64,000 nt of DNA from Odontomyia ornata (lineage: Eukaryota > Arthropoda > Insecta > Diptera > Stratiomyidae), in assembly GCA_963969285.1 (NCBI GenBank), contig OZ017738.1, positions 244,511,272-244,575,271 of the forward strand, read 5' to 3'. The position numbers were made by a program, and so were the translations under genes. This document shows positions 22,357 through 32,871 of this stretch, in pieces (position 1 is the stretch's first letter; every line of letters starts with the position of its first letter). Below the pieces are notes generated by a model. That model saw nothing but the letters and a program-made list of their open reading frames with translations, did no database searches and was not told the DNA's origin.

Positions 22357-23885
22357 AGGGGGCTGTCGTCCTCCTGGGCCAACTCGGCTCCTTCAGGGGC
22401 GAACATCCTTGATAGTGTGTCCGGTACCACGTGCTGACTTCCCTTGCGGTGTCTTATCGTGAAGTCAAACGCCTGTAATTTCAAGGCCCATCTGGCCAAG
22501 CGGCCGCGGAGATCAGTTTGGCTCATCAGCCATTTCAGTGACGCATGATCAGTGACGATTTCAAAAGGATGTCCTTCTACATATGCTCGAAAACGTTTCA
22601 CTGCCAGCACAGCCGCCAGGCATTCCTGCTCCGAGACCATGTAGTTCCGCTGGGCCTGGTTCAGCTTGTGGGACATGAAGGCTATAGGTCTCTCCTCGCC
22701 GTCTTGTGCAACCTGGACTAAGACTGCTCCCACCCCATGTTGACTCGCGTCACAATGGGTTGAGAACGGTTTGTCAAAGTCTGGGCTGTGTAGTACGGGG
22801 GCTGTAGTCAGACTCTTCTTTAGCTCTTCAAAGGCTCGCAAGCTGGGCTCTTTCCAGATGAACTTACGTCCCTTACGCAGCATGTCGGTCAAAGGAGTGG
22901 TAATGGTGGCAGAGTCACGTACGAAACGCCGGTACCATCCGAATAAGCCTAGGAATCGGCGTAATTGCTTGGTGGTCTTGGGTTAAGAAAAACGTCAATC
23001 GCTTGAGTCTTGTCCGGGTCGGTTTTGATATTGCCATGCCCAATGATGTGACCTAAAACTTCACTTCCGTCATCACGAAGTGACTCTTCTGTATGTTGAT
23101 GGTTAACCCTGCCCTCCGAATGTGTAGAGCCACCTCCTGCAGCAGGTCAATGTGTTCGTTAAAGGTCTCGGTTATAAGCAGCAGATCGTCCAAGTACACG
23201 AAAACTTGGTGCCGTAAATGAGGTGGTATCACCTTATCCATAAGGCGCGTCATTGTTTGAGGGGCATTGCACAATCCAAATGGCATGGTCACGAATTGAT
23301 ACAGGGGCCGACCTGGGACTGTGAAGGCTGTTTTCTCCTTTGAGCCAGGGTCTAAAGGAATTTGCCAGAAGGCGTCCTTGAGGTCTAAGCTCGTGATGAA
23401 GTGGGCTTTAGGCAACCGACTCAAAATGCCTTCAATCAACGGTAGAGGGTATGCGTCCTTGACAGTGACGGCGTTCAAGCGTCTGGCATCTAAGCATAGC
23501 CGGACCTTGTTCGGCTTGACAATTAAGGTGACCGGGGATGCCCACGCGCTCTACGATTCTTCGATCACGCCTAATGCTAGCATTCGATCAACTTCGGCAT
23601 ATAACAATTTTCTTTCGCCGGAGATATGGCCAAACGTCTCTGTTTTATGGGTTTAGCATCCCCCTCATCTATAGTGTGTAACACCAGTGCCGTCCACCCG
23701 AGACCTTCCTTCTCATGCAATGGAAAAGCCGATATAGCCGAGTCAAGTCGCAGTTGCTGATTCACATCCAGTGTATGTCGTAATAAGTCAGTGGTTTGAG
23801 TTTGGTCAGGAACTGTGGTGACGGACTCCAGGGTCGTGCCGGAAAACAGTGCCGGGGCCAAGTTAAGTTTTCGAACGAAATCCAC
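22182..23885 (-). pseudogene. pol (RT-RH): Element A reverse transcriptase and RNase H, broken
   Basis: Three frames tile the gene. 23885-23577 is the N-terminal part, with KPIKQRRLAISPA. 23478-23053 is the RT core, with SLDLKDAFWQIPL, MPFGLCNAPQTM and the YLDD catalytic motif. 22892-22182 is the connection and RNase H, with HCDASQHGVGAVL, SEQECLAAVLAV and VTDHASLKWL. At least two frameshifts separate them. Motif order and spacing are typical of Ty3/gypsy. Copying of this element would need proteins from another copy. Confidence 0.9.
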
Positions 23886-23905
23886 CCCTAGATAAAGATT
23901 CTGGG

Positions 23906-24595
23906 TTAATTGAGGTATGATGTAAAATTCCAGGGGTTAGTTACTCCCTTAAAGGTGACATCCGTCGTAATTTTTCCTACTACAGAGTGACAAGTTCCGT
24001 CCGTCGTGCTTAACCAGGTGGTAAAATGGTGGGTTTGGTCCGCGTGCATTGCCAGTACCTCCCCTGCAAAATCGGCTGATATGCAATTCACGCTGGCTCC
24101 CGTATCGACTAAACCTGACAATCGTTTTTGCAGGAGGTGTACTGACGCATATGGTCGAACGTCATCCCTCAATAATTCGTCTAAGTGTATGTCCTTCAGC
24201 ACCTTCCTTGACTACCTGACCCTTCTCCAGAAGCTCCGCATCCGACGCGTGGCTCGCTTTCTTCGCGGTGGGACAGTTGTAGCCAACTCCTCATGGAAGA
24301 TGCGCTGTCGAGTAGCCAAATAATTTCGCAGTCTGACGTGGAAGGGTTTGACATGCCAAGGAACCTTCGCCTCGCTATCATTTCCTTGCGCGTCTGCCTC
24401 GACAAAGGATGGCATCGGTTGTGGAACTTCGGGAGAACTGTGTTTGGCGGTGCGAGTCAGCAGAATTGGAGTCATGTCGGGGGCTTGGTCATAGCTAGTG
24501 ATGGGATCAGCCTTGGTTTGTCCGGGTTTTAGGAGTGCCGACGGGTGGTCGTGGCACTCGCTGGCAAGTTTTTTCGCAATTTGCAATTTTTGCAA
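23906..24595 (-). pseudogene. pol (PR): Element A pol start and aspartic protease
   Basis: The pol frame enters by a -1 shift from gag at 24568-24574 and runs to 24212, with a basic stretch before the protease. A frameshift follows. The protease part (24202-23906) has the active site LVDTGASVNCI and a later STTDGT flap-like motif. The homologous protein in family B is continuous through this region, so the break here is a mutation. Confidence 0.82.
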
Positions 24596-25566
24596 TCAGG
24601 TGCGTACGTGTCGGCCTTCCCGCATCGGTAACAGAAGAACGTCGGTTCCGCTGGACATGCATAGAACCGATGCCCCGTTTGTCGGCAGTTCCAACAGACC
24701 GTCAGGCTTGTAATTGCTTCAAGGGAGGGTCGATCAATCATTGCTGGGTCCTCAAGCTCCTGTGGTGCTCCACTCCTCGGTACTGGTACTGCGTCAGCAA
24801 GTAGGTGGTCCGCTGCCATCAACTCCGCGGTGTGATGATCTCGGAGATTTGGTCCCGTTATGCGAGGTTGTGGACGGAAGGTACCTCGCCGCTCATCCAG
24901 TTGTTCTTGCCTACGGGCATGGAGGCGCAATCCCTGTATGGTGTTGATGGGAAAATGCAGAAGGCTGTTCTGTAGCTCCCAACGCATATTCTCTCCGATA
25001 ATTTCTACCAGTTCGTCCTCAGGCATGGTTGTTCGCAAGCGAGTGCTCAATCTCACTATACTTGTGTAGTACTGGTCGAACGGTTCGTGAGTGCCTTGTT
25101 TCCGTTTCTTTATCTGTTCCCTTAGTTCTCTCTCAGTGAAGCCGCCATCAAATCGATTGCGGAAGGCTGCACTGAAAGAATCCCAAGTGGGACGTGGCGT
25201 CGACTCCTTAAAACTCCAGTACCAGTCGGCAGCTACTCCGCTGAACAAAAGATGTGCATGCCGGAGGAAGGCCGAGAAATCACCTCCCAGGGTGCTGGAT
25301 ACTAACGCCTGAATCCGGAAAAGGAACCGGTCCGCCGATATCATATCGTTGAAACCCGTAAAGTTCAGGCGCCAACTCTCCATGATACGAGGCGTCGGGT
25401 CTCGGAAAGGTGTCAATTCGTTCCCGGGGGGAATCGCATCTTCGATTGACCTGTTGTAAGGGACTGCCTCGGGGACTGGAGGTACCAACGGAGGTGCGGT
25501 GCTGTGTCGTGGTCGATACTCGGGGCTCTGGGGTCCATTCCCGAGTTCCTTGGAGGCAGGGTCCAT
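24529..25566 (-). CDS. gag: Element A Gag: capsid-like and zinc-knuckle part
   Basis: 345-codon frame. It holds a retrotransposon capsid-like region (MESWRLNFTGFND ... WDSFSAAFRNRF ... YYTSIVRL) and near the C-terminus two knuckles: CWNCRQTGHRFYAC (standard CCHC) and CYRCGKADTYAPDC, where the usual His is Thr. Family B has the same Thr. It sits in -1 relation to the RING frame upstream and overlaps it by 154 bp. In family B the two are one protein, so the split here is probably an indel near 25540, upstream of the overlap end. Confidence 0.85.
   Translation of the reverse strand: MDPASKELGNGPQSPEYRPRHSTAPPLVPPVPEAVPYNRSIEDAIPPGNELTPFRDPTPRIMESWRLNFTGFNDMISADRFLFRIQALVSSTLGGDFSAFLRHAHLLFSGVAADWYWSFKESTPRPTWDSFSAAFRNRFDGGFTERELREQIKKRKQGTHEPFDQYYTSIVRLSTRLRTTMPEDELVEIIGENMRWELQNSLLHFPINTIQGLRLHARRQEQLDERRGTFRPQPRITGPNLRDHHTAELMAADHLLADAVPVPRSGAPQELEDPAMIDRPSLEAITSLTVCWNCRQTGHRFYACPAEPTFFCYRCGKADTYAPDCKNCKLRKNLPASATTTRRHS
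24533..24574 (-). promoter_or_regulatory. Element A gag-pol -1 frameshift site
   Basis: On the minus strand the gag frame reads CGA AAA AAC, giving the heptamer A AAA AAC at 24574-24568. After an 8-nt spacer comes a 7-bp stem GAGTGCC/GGCACTC (24559-24553 with 24539-24533) with a 13-nt loop containing CGACCACC. Gag stops at 24529. pol lies in the -1 frame. Family B has the same layout with one compensated base pair. Confidence 0.85.
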
Positions 25567-26111
25567 TGATCAGATGGTCGAGAGTGGGGCATAGCCGCAC
25601 TGGGATTGGGCCCCCAGCCAAGCAGAGTTCTCACACGGCTGGGTGGTTGGCTCATCGGGAGATTCTGGAGCCTTCCCTCCAAGTTGCCAATCCTCTCAGA
25701 CATATCTCGCATTAACGCCACGAGGGTGTCAATGGAGTGGGTGGAAGGCGCGGGGGTAACCTCGGCCGCGACAACTGCAGCAGGAACTTCCCCGCCCACG
25801 GCTCCTTGCAAGTCCATCGGTGATTGGGGTGGTTTGGCCTCTAGGATCCCCTTCGCCACTGCTCCACGTGTGGGGACGGGTGTTCCGAGGGGGACGTTTA
25901 CGGCGGTCCGCTCTATGGGTCGCCGGCATAATGGGCAAAGCTCGGACGTGAGGAGGAGCTGTTGGACACAGGCACGATGGAAAAGGTGTCCACACTCCAA
26001 TCGCACGCTGTGTACGCCCTCCACTACGTCTTTAAAGCAGATCCCGCAGTCAGCTGGTTGGACCGTTTTGGATCTGGTCCAACGCTTATCTGGGGTCCGC
26101 TGCGTTGCCAT
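25413..26111 (-). CDS. Element A RING-H2 N-terminal part of Gag
   Basis: 232 codons from ATG at 26111. Residues 22-62 are a RING-H2 finger: Cx2C-x14-CxHx2Hx2C-x10-Cx2C, with CGIC, CGHLFHRAC and CPLC. RING-H2 fingers usually recruit an E2 ubiquitin-conjugating enzyme. A short region near residues 130-150 (LVALMRDMSERIGNLEGRL) looks coiled-coil. The same arrangement is fused to capsid in family B. A near-identical copy lies at 31347-32045. Whether it acts as a ubiquitin ligase, a structural domain or an anti-host factor is not known. Confidence 0.9.
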   Translation of the reverse strand: MATQRTPDKRWTRSKTVQPADCGICFKDVVEGVHSVRLECGHLFHRACVQQLLLTSELCPLCRRPIERTAVNVPLGTPVPTRGAVAKGILEAKPPQSPMDLQGAVGGEVPAAVVAAEVTPAPSTHSIDTLVALMRDMSERIGNLEGRLQNLPMSQPPSRVRTLLGWGPNPSAAMPHSRPSDQWTLPPRNSGMDPRAPSIDHDTAPHLRWYLQSPRQSLTTGQSKMRFPPGTN

Positions 26112-26918
26112 ATTTGTTTTGCTGTGTGTGGTTAGTGCTAGTTTTACTGAAAGAGAGAGAAAAAGAAATATATAAACTATACTTGTTCCTACTATAACCC
26201 TAATATATATAAGTGGACAGACTTAATACTAAATTAATGGCCAATAGTGGCGAGCTATTAATAGTGGGGAAAAAAATATTGGACACCTACTTTCCCTTCC
26301 AGCAGTCGACTCCTCCAAAGGGAAATGAGAGTGCGTGGTAGTCTGCCGAAGAAAGGGTGCTTTGGGTCGATTTACAATAATTAACCCCATACCCGCATAC
26401 ATTACAAAAACCGTCTCTAAACTACGTTAAATGACTCGACTAGACAAGTGGTAGAGCTACCGTAACGGTTTTGTACGCGGTCAAAATTCCCGACACGTGG
26501 AAGCATTCCGGGCTCCGCAACTCCAGCATACGCCACCAAACGTTGAACCGATACCACTCGTCTATCACGCATACGAAATAAGTAGAATCCTTCCGCGACA
26601 TAAAGGCAAGGTAGCCTTCTATTTTCTTGAGAGTCCAGGCTGACAGGAGAAACCCCATCTGGCTGACAGTTCCATCAAGAAAATAGAAGGTCCTTACAGG
26701 GGTTAGCCTGGGACAACACATCGGAAGGATTCTGTCGCAAAAAAAAAATCAAACAAAGGAGAGCGGAAGCTACAACTCACGTGAAGCGACTGCTAGTGTG
26801 TATCACACAACTCCACCGCTCCTGTTTGTGAGGCTCGAGTACCAAAGTACCTTACATCCTCCGTAAAGGACCAACTCGCCAGAAGACGCGAATCTTTTAT
26901 GCCTTAGGATATTTTTTG
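26112..26918 (-). other. Element A 5' leader, no gene
   Basis: Untranslated region between primer site and RING-Gag ATG, about 0.8 kb. Minus-strand frames here are short and have no domain. It contains the sequence TCTATTTTCTTGA and its inverse TCAAGAAAATAGA (26613-26682), a candidate RNA stem-loop. Repeated at 32046-32851. Confidence 0.6.
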
Positions 26919-26936
26919 GCCCAACTTTGGGCGCCA
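26919..26936 (-). promoter_or_regulatory. Element A primer binding site (tRNA-Lys type), inner copy
   Basis: Minus strand TGGCGCCCAAAGTTGGGC lies 2 nt inside the LTR end. It is a near match to the tRNA-Lys(1,2) complement, which family B has exactly. Confidence 0.75.
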
Positions 26937-26938
26937 TT

Positions 26939-28540
26939 TGTAATGATTTTATGTCTACGTGCGAACGCGGAACCGACCTCTCATCGGTTCTAGACGTTAA
27001 GTCTGAGTAGTGCCAACGGATGGTACCAACCGGTCAACCAATCCGTGCACCGTAACCCGTTCACGCGGTGGCTGCTTGTCGGCCAGCTGCTTGTTCAGCC
27101 ACCAATACATGCCCGTTTTCAAACGCGTCACAAAACAAAACCATACGGAGAGGAAACCTACTTTACGTTACTCCGTATTTCTTCATTTACTCAGTCAAGG
27201 ACAAAAATCTAATTTTTACTTCGCGTTCCCGAATTTCCGATGCGGTACCGAAAAATATGCTATGCTAACTCAAACCGACTAACGCTACGCTAATAAAAAG
27301 GCAAAACAACAAAGGTACCGCGTACCGCGCGCGACGCGAAACCGACCTCAGCGGATTTTCTCAAACCCTACCCTCGCGACGGCATACCTATCCTGCACCT
27401 CATTTCTCGCTGAAAAGAAGAACCACTGGAAAGGAAAGTCGTTGTTAAGGTAAGCAATACATAGTTTTATTCATTTCACCGATTAAGAGGCATAAAAATA
27501 TATATAATAATTGCGTGTTTTTCGTTTTTCTCTTTTTTTTCAAAAAAAATAAGATTAAAAGCAATTCGTTATGTATTTTCATTTGCTTTCCGCTTCAGAA
27601 GCCAAATTAACTTTAGATCAAAAAAAATTTTTAAGATTTGTTTGTTTGCGGTTTTTTTTTGTAATTTTAAATACTCAAAAAATTATCAATTCTATCAAAC
27701 CATGGTTCTGTTGGAAGAGTTCATATCCAAATCAGGATTATAAAATGATGAGGAAGGAAAATATTAAATGTAAATTATTGTTTTTCCTTTTACAGATGAG
27801 AGCTTAAATGACTGGTTTTCTAGTATTTTAGACGTCTTCAAATAGTGACTTACGTTTTTAAGTTATTTAAAAAAAACATTAAAATATCTAAACACGATTA
27901 CAAAAATTTTGTGCGTTCGATTGTTTTCTTACGTATCGTTTGGTTGTTTTGATGTTCTCAAGTTTTTCTATTTTTTTGACTTTCATTAAGAAATAGTGAC
28001 TGCGCCGTTCCTACCGACTGACTTCTCGCCAAAAACATTATAACAGAGCATGACAATTTCTGAATATAGTAAATTTTTCTTACTAACCGTGCATTAAAAT
28101 ATTTTAAGCCTCGAATTTCAGTTGAAACTTAACCTAAACAAATAAAATTATCGAATTCAATAATATATCCATCGAGTACTTGACCGTACATTAAAATGCT
28201 TTAAGCTTTTCATTCAAAAATTTTAGCTAAAATATGGGTTGTTATCAAAGGTCTACCCACGAAAACTTGTTTAAAAAATTACAAAATAAGACATAAATCT
28301 CTTTCGAAACTTAAATATTTGCTATTTTACACCACAAATATGCTATTAAGCTTTATATTTTGTCATATATAAATACTTATTGGAAAACACTATTATTATT
28401 TTGAAGCTTTATAAAAACGATCAACGACACCTTGAGAAATTTATCGCGTTCAAATAAAAATATAAATAACAACGTGCCCGCACATTATGAAAATTCGTTA
28501 ATATTGATCTCGCACTTGTTAGTTGATCGTGGATTTGCAT
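26939..28540 (-). repeat. Truncated extra LTR of element A
   Basis: It matches the first 1.6 kb (plus-strand sense) of the LTR at 32872 and stops at GTGGATTTGCAT, where the palindrome begins. The U2A' part is missing because it lies beyond the cut. Confidence 0.88.
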
Positions 28541-29002
28541 TTGAGTATACTATGATATGGATGTCCACTCCGGTTCTATCTTGTTCCTCAAAGGCCTGGA
28601 GTGTGATGGACTTGGAATTGTAAATGAACTGGTGGTGCATGAAGGCCAGAAGTGGGAAGGAGAGAAGATGAGCCTAGAGTTGTGAAAGAGTAATGTGGCT
28701 GTGCGTTGGAGTCATTGACATGTGTTATATATAAGCTATTCTTGATAGTGTCTTACTTTGCCCGCCAGCATTGGCTGGCGGGCAAAGTAAGACACTATCA
28801 AGAATAGCTTATATATAACACATGTCAATGACTCCAACGCACAGCCACATTACTCTTTCACAACTCTAGGCTCATCTTCTCTCCTTCCCACTTCTGGCCT
28901 TCATGCACCACCAGTTCATTTACAATTCCAAGTCCATCACACTCCAGGCCTTTGAGGAACAAGATAGAACCGGAGTGGACATCCATATCATAGTATACTC
29001 AA
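28541..29002. repeat. 462-bp palindrome (229-bp arms, 4-nt spacer)
   Basis: 28541-28769 is followed by ATTG and then its reverse complement at 28774-29002. I checked both outer ends (TTGAGTATA / TATACTCAA) and the centre (GCCAGC ATTG GCTGGC), and long stretches between; they match. It contains no recognised gene. It abuts the truncated LTR on one side and overlaps the MITE-like unit on the other. Confidence 0.92.
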
Positions 29003-29424
29003 CTAGTAACCACACTCCATCAACCCTCCGGAAAAATCCGAACATAAGTCGAACAGCGAGCCATAAATCTTCAGTAGCAGGTAGGTAGGTAAATGCTGAC
29101 GCGAGGATTGGCGAGAATATAAACATATGCTTCGATGAGAGATTTCAGGATTACCATATCTCAAAAAATCAATAATTTTGCAGAGAAACAAATTCGTTCC
29201 ATGCAATCTTTTAGTTTTTTATTGGGATCTGGCAGCACTCCTATGTTCTGAAATGCGTAAAAGAACACGTGCGTCGGAAATTTTATTTGCATTTTGCTTT
29301 GTTTCTTGAGCGCGCCAAACAGGGGATCAGCTGTCATGCCCCGGATCAGCTGACGTGCCCCTGAGAAAATTCAAAAAGTGTGCAACACAGGATAAATGAA
29401 AGGTGTGGGTACCAGTTGAGTATA
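28994..29424. mobile_element. MITE-like unit with 15-bp inverted ends
   Basis: TATACTCAACTAGTA at 28994-29008 and TACCAGTTGAGTATA at 29410-29424 are inverted copies with one mismatch. The interior 400 bp has no coding capacity. The left end coincides with the palindrome's right arm end, so the two may be parts of one foldback structure. Confidence 0.45.
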
Positions 29425-30040
29425 CTATGACTCACACTGTTCTTCCAGCTCTACTTCTGCCTTCTGGCCCCAGGCTTCTTCGATTCGCCCACTCCATTTT
29501 TCTGTGTAGCGATGCAGCATACCAACTTTGCTTCTGGGTCCGTCACACTCAAGCTTCACTAATCCGGTCACTCTTAACATCAGTTGCTGGAAAAATCAAT
29601 CTCCCTACAAATAGTTTTAGTTCTGCTTCCCTGTCAGATCAGTACCCTCCTCCTTAACACTGACAAATATCTAATCGAAAAATGGAATGGTAAAATCATC
29701 TTTTCTGAGAGCTTTCAACTGTGAAATTGGAAGGTTTTTCCACAGCTCCATAAAATTGGGCTTCCATATTAGCCAGCGTTATCATGTACATATCACGTCA
29801 GTGTCAGCATTATCACGTTTCAATGTAAACACACTGTGACAATCCCAGTCATCCGAAAAATGGGCCTTGAAGGACACGACTATAAGTCCCGGTGCCAAAG
29901 GGGTGCACTCATTGTTCTAAGTACCAACTTTCATCAAATTTGTTTGCCGGTAATGACCAAGTGAAAGGGTTTCTCCGCTATGGAGACGCTCCAGTTGAAA
30001 ACGATAGAAACGATCAGTTACAGGTGGAACTCTCCAGCTA
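29425..30040. other. Unassigned spacer
   Basis: No recognised gene, RNA or repeat. Frames are short. It links the MITE-like unit to the mariner fragment. Confidence 0.4.
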
Positions 30041-30947
30041 TAGGGTTGTTCCATAATTCATGTCGTTTTTTCTCATAGATGACGTGAACTGCATGTTTCA
30101 TCTAGTAGTGATTGCGTGGCTTATATTATTAGATACTATTTTAAAGATTAAACTTTAGACTATTCCTATGTTCAGTCAAGAACTGCGCATCATTTTAAAA
30201 CAACAAGTCGGCTAAAAATAAATTTACGAATGGACAACCGAAGACAGTATTATCGTTTTATTTTCTTGTTTTACTTCCAATTGGGCAAACATGCGGTACA
30301 AGCTCGAAAGAAATTGTGTGAAGTTTATGGTGAGGACTGTCTAACTGAACGCCAGTGTCAGCGTTGGCTCGCTCGATTTTGTTCTGGAAATTTTCATGTG
30401 CAATTTGCACCACATGCTGGTCGTCCAACCACTACTGATGCCGAATAAATAATAATCGAAACTAACCAGCGTATGACAACTTGAGAGATAGTAGAGAAGC
30501 TCGGCATATTGAGTTCAACCGTTTACTTGTACTTACACTGGCTTGTTACTTAAACAAACTAAATGTTTGTATTCCTCACGAATTAATGGAAATCCACCTA
30601 ATCAAACAAATTAACATATGCGACTCTTTGCTGAATCCTAACCAAAACGACCAATTTCTAAAAAGAATCATAACGGGTGATGAAAAATGAATTGTTTGCG
30701 ATAACTTAGTCCAAAAACGATCATAAACCAAGCAAGATGAGCCCCCACAATTGACATCCAAAGCCGATATTCACATAAAGAAGATCATGCTTTCTGTTGT
30801 GGTGGGATTACATGGGTATAGTCTTCTTTGAGCTGCTTCCAAGAAACTAAACTATTAAAACGAATATCTATTGTCGTCAACTATCGAAATTGAATGAAGA
30901 AATCAAGAAAAACTATTCAATCACAAAGGCGTGATGTTCCATCACCT
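30041..30947 (+). pseudogene. Mariner transposase, dead and 3'-truncated
   Basis: From 30230 the frame encodes the mariner N-terminal helix-turn-helix region (GKHAVQARKKLCEVYGED, ERQCQRWLARF, GRP). Beyond 30448 the homology continues through many stops: the first catalytic Asp motif ITGDEK at about 30670-30690 is followed by TGA in place of Trp, then KVMLSV-like and GVMFHH-like motifs. Sequence ends at the second catalytic region, where it joins element A gag at about 30948. The third Asp is lost. The upstream GGTTGTTCCATAATTC (about 30044) is probably the left terminal repeat. Confidence 0.85.
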
Positions 30948-31500
30948 CGTCCTCAGGCATGGTTGTTCGCAAGCGAGTGCTCAATCTCACTATACTTGTG
31001 TAGTACTGGTCGAACGGTTCGTGAGTGCCTTGTTTCCGTTTCTTTATCTGTTCCCTTAGTTTTCTCTCAGTGAAGCCGCCATCAAATCGATTGCGGAAGG
31101 CTGCACTGAAAGAATCCCAAGTGGGACGTGGCGTCGACTCCTTAAAACTCCAGTACCAGTCGGCAGCTACTCCGCTGAACAAAAGATGTGCATGCCGGAG
31201 GAAGGCCGAGAAATCACCTCCCAGGGTGCTGGATACTAACGCCTGAATCCGGAAAAGGAACCGGTCCGCCGATATCATATCGTTGAAACCCGTAAAGTTC
31301 AGGCGCCAACTCTCCATGATACGAGGCGTCGGGTCTCGGAAAGGTGTCAATTCGTTCCCGGGGGGAATCGCATCTTCGATTGACCTGTTGTAAGGGACTG
31401 CCTCGGGGACTGGAGGTACCAACGGAGGTGCGGTGCTGTGTCGTGGTCGATACTCGGGGCTCTGGGGTCCATTCCCGAGTTCCTTGGAGGCAGGGTCCAT
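30948..31500 (-). pseudogene. gag: Element A Gag, second partial copy
   Basis: Near identical to 25013-25566, cut by the mariner junction in the capsid region. The frame runs on into mariner sequence and ends by chance. One difference is Lys for Glu in the TERxLREQ motif. Confidence 0.88.
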
Positions 31501-32045
31501 TGATCAGATGGTCGAGAGTGGGGCATAGCCGCACTGGGATTGGGCCCCCAGCCAAGCAGAGTTCTCACACGGCTGGGTGGTTGGCTCATCGGGAGATTCT
31601 GGAGCCTTCCCTCCAAGTTGCCAATCCTCTCAGACATATCTCGCATTAACGCCACGAGGGTGTCAATGGAGTGGGTGGAAGGCGCGGGGGTAACCTCGGC
31701 CGCGACAACTGCAGCAGGAACTTCCCCGCCCACGGCTCCTTGCAAGTCCATCGGTGATTGGGGTGGTTTGGCCTCTAGGATCCCCTTCGCCACTGCTCCA
31801 CGTGTGGGGACGGGTGTTCCGAGGGGGACGTTTACGGCGGTCCGCTCTATGGGTCGCCGGCATAATGGGCAAAGCTCGGACGTGAGGAGGAGCTGTTGGA
31901 CACAGGCACGATGGAAAAGGTGTCCACACTCCAATCGCACGCTGTGTACGCCCTCCACTACGTCTTTAAAGCAGATCCCGCAGTCAGCTGGTTGGACCGT
32001 TTTGGATCTGGTCCAACGCTTATCTGGGGTCCGCTGCGTTGCCAT
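31347..32045 (-). CDS. Element A RING-H2 frame, second copy
   Basis: The 232-codon frame is the same as at 25413-26111, with all eight zinc ligands. It is followed by the same overlap with gag, so the RING/gag frame split predates the duplication. The outer 5' LTR at 32872-35572 lies upstream and would be its promoter. Only a truncated Gag can follow it. Confidence 0.88.
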   Translation of the reverse strand: MATQRTPDKRWTRSKTVQPADCGICFKDVVEGVHSVRLECGHLFHRACVQQLLLTSELCPLCRRPIERTAVNVPLGTPVPTRGAVAKGILEAKPPQSPMDLQGAVGGEVPAAVVAAEVTPAPSTHSIDTLVALMRDMSERIGNLEGRLQNLPMSQPPSRVRTLLGWGPNPSAAMPHSRPSDQWTLPPRNSGMDPRAPSIDHDTAPHLRWYLQSPRQSLTTGQSKMRFPPGTN

Positions 32046-32851
32046 ATTTGTTTTGCTGTGTGTGGTTAGTGCTAGTTTTACTGAAAGAGAGAGAAAAAGA
32101 AATATATAAACTATACTTGTTCCTACTATAACCCTAATATATATAAGTGGACAGACTTAATACTAAATTAATGGCCAATAGTGGCGAGCTATTAATAGTG
32201 GGGAAAAAAATATTGGACACCTACTTTCCCTTCCAGCAGTCGACTCCTCCAAAGGGAAATGAGAGTGCGTGGTAGTCTGCCGAAGAAAGGGTGCTTTGGG
32301 TCGATTTACAATAATTAACCCCATACCCGCATACATTACAAAAACCGTCTCTAAACTACGTTAAATGACTCGACTAGACAAGTGGTAGAGCTACCGTAAC
32401 GGTTTTGTACGCGGTCAAAATTCCCGACACGTGGAAGCATTCCGGGCTCCGCAACTCCAGCATACGCCACCAAACGTTGAACCGATACCACTCGTCTATC
32501 ACGCATACGAAATAAGTAGAATCCTTCCGCGACATAAAGGCAAGGTAGCCTTCTATTTTCTTGAGAGTCCAGGCTGACAGGAGAAACCCCATCTGGCTGA
32601 CAGTTCCATCAAGAAAATAGAAGGTCCTTACAGGGGTTAGCCTGGGACAACACATCGGAAGGATTCTGTCGCAAAAAAAAATCAAACAAAGGAGAGCGGA
32701 AGCTACAACTCACGTGAAGCGACTGCTAGTGTGTATCACACAACTCCACCGCTCCTGTTTGTGAGGCTCGAGTACCAAAGTACCTTACATCCTCCGTAAA
32801 GGACCAACTCGCCAGAAGACGCGAATCTTTTATGCCTTAGGATATTTTTTG
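32046..32851 (-). other. Element A 5' leader, second copy
   Basis: Copy of 26112-26918 with 1-bp differences in an A run (near 32675). No gene. Confidence 0.6.
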
Positions 32852-32869
32852 GCCCAACTTTGGGCGCCA
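32852..32869 (-). promoter_or_regulatory. Element A primer binding site, outer copy
   Basis: Same 18-mer as at 26919-26936, 2 nt inside the outer 5' LTR. Confidence 0.75.
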
Positions 32870-32871
32870 TT

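Noticed and set aside
25413..25440. Poly-C run as a programmed frameshift between RING and capsid in A
   Set aside because: Family B alignment puts the frame change upstream of this run, so it would be in the wrong place.
25606..26175. 189-codon plus-strand frame opposite RING-Gag (also 31540-32109)
   Set aside because: Shadow of the minus-strand gene in GC-rich sequence; no domain.
26440..26721. 93-codon minus-strand frame in element A leader (and 32374-32685)
   Set aside because: Begins with no good context, lies in the leader, no family B counterpart, no domain.
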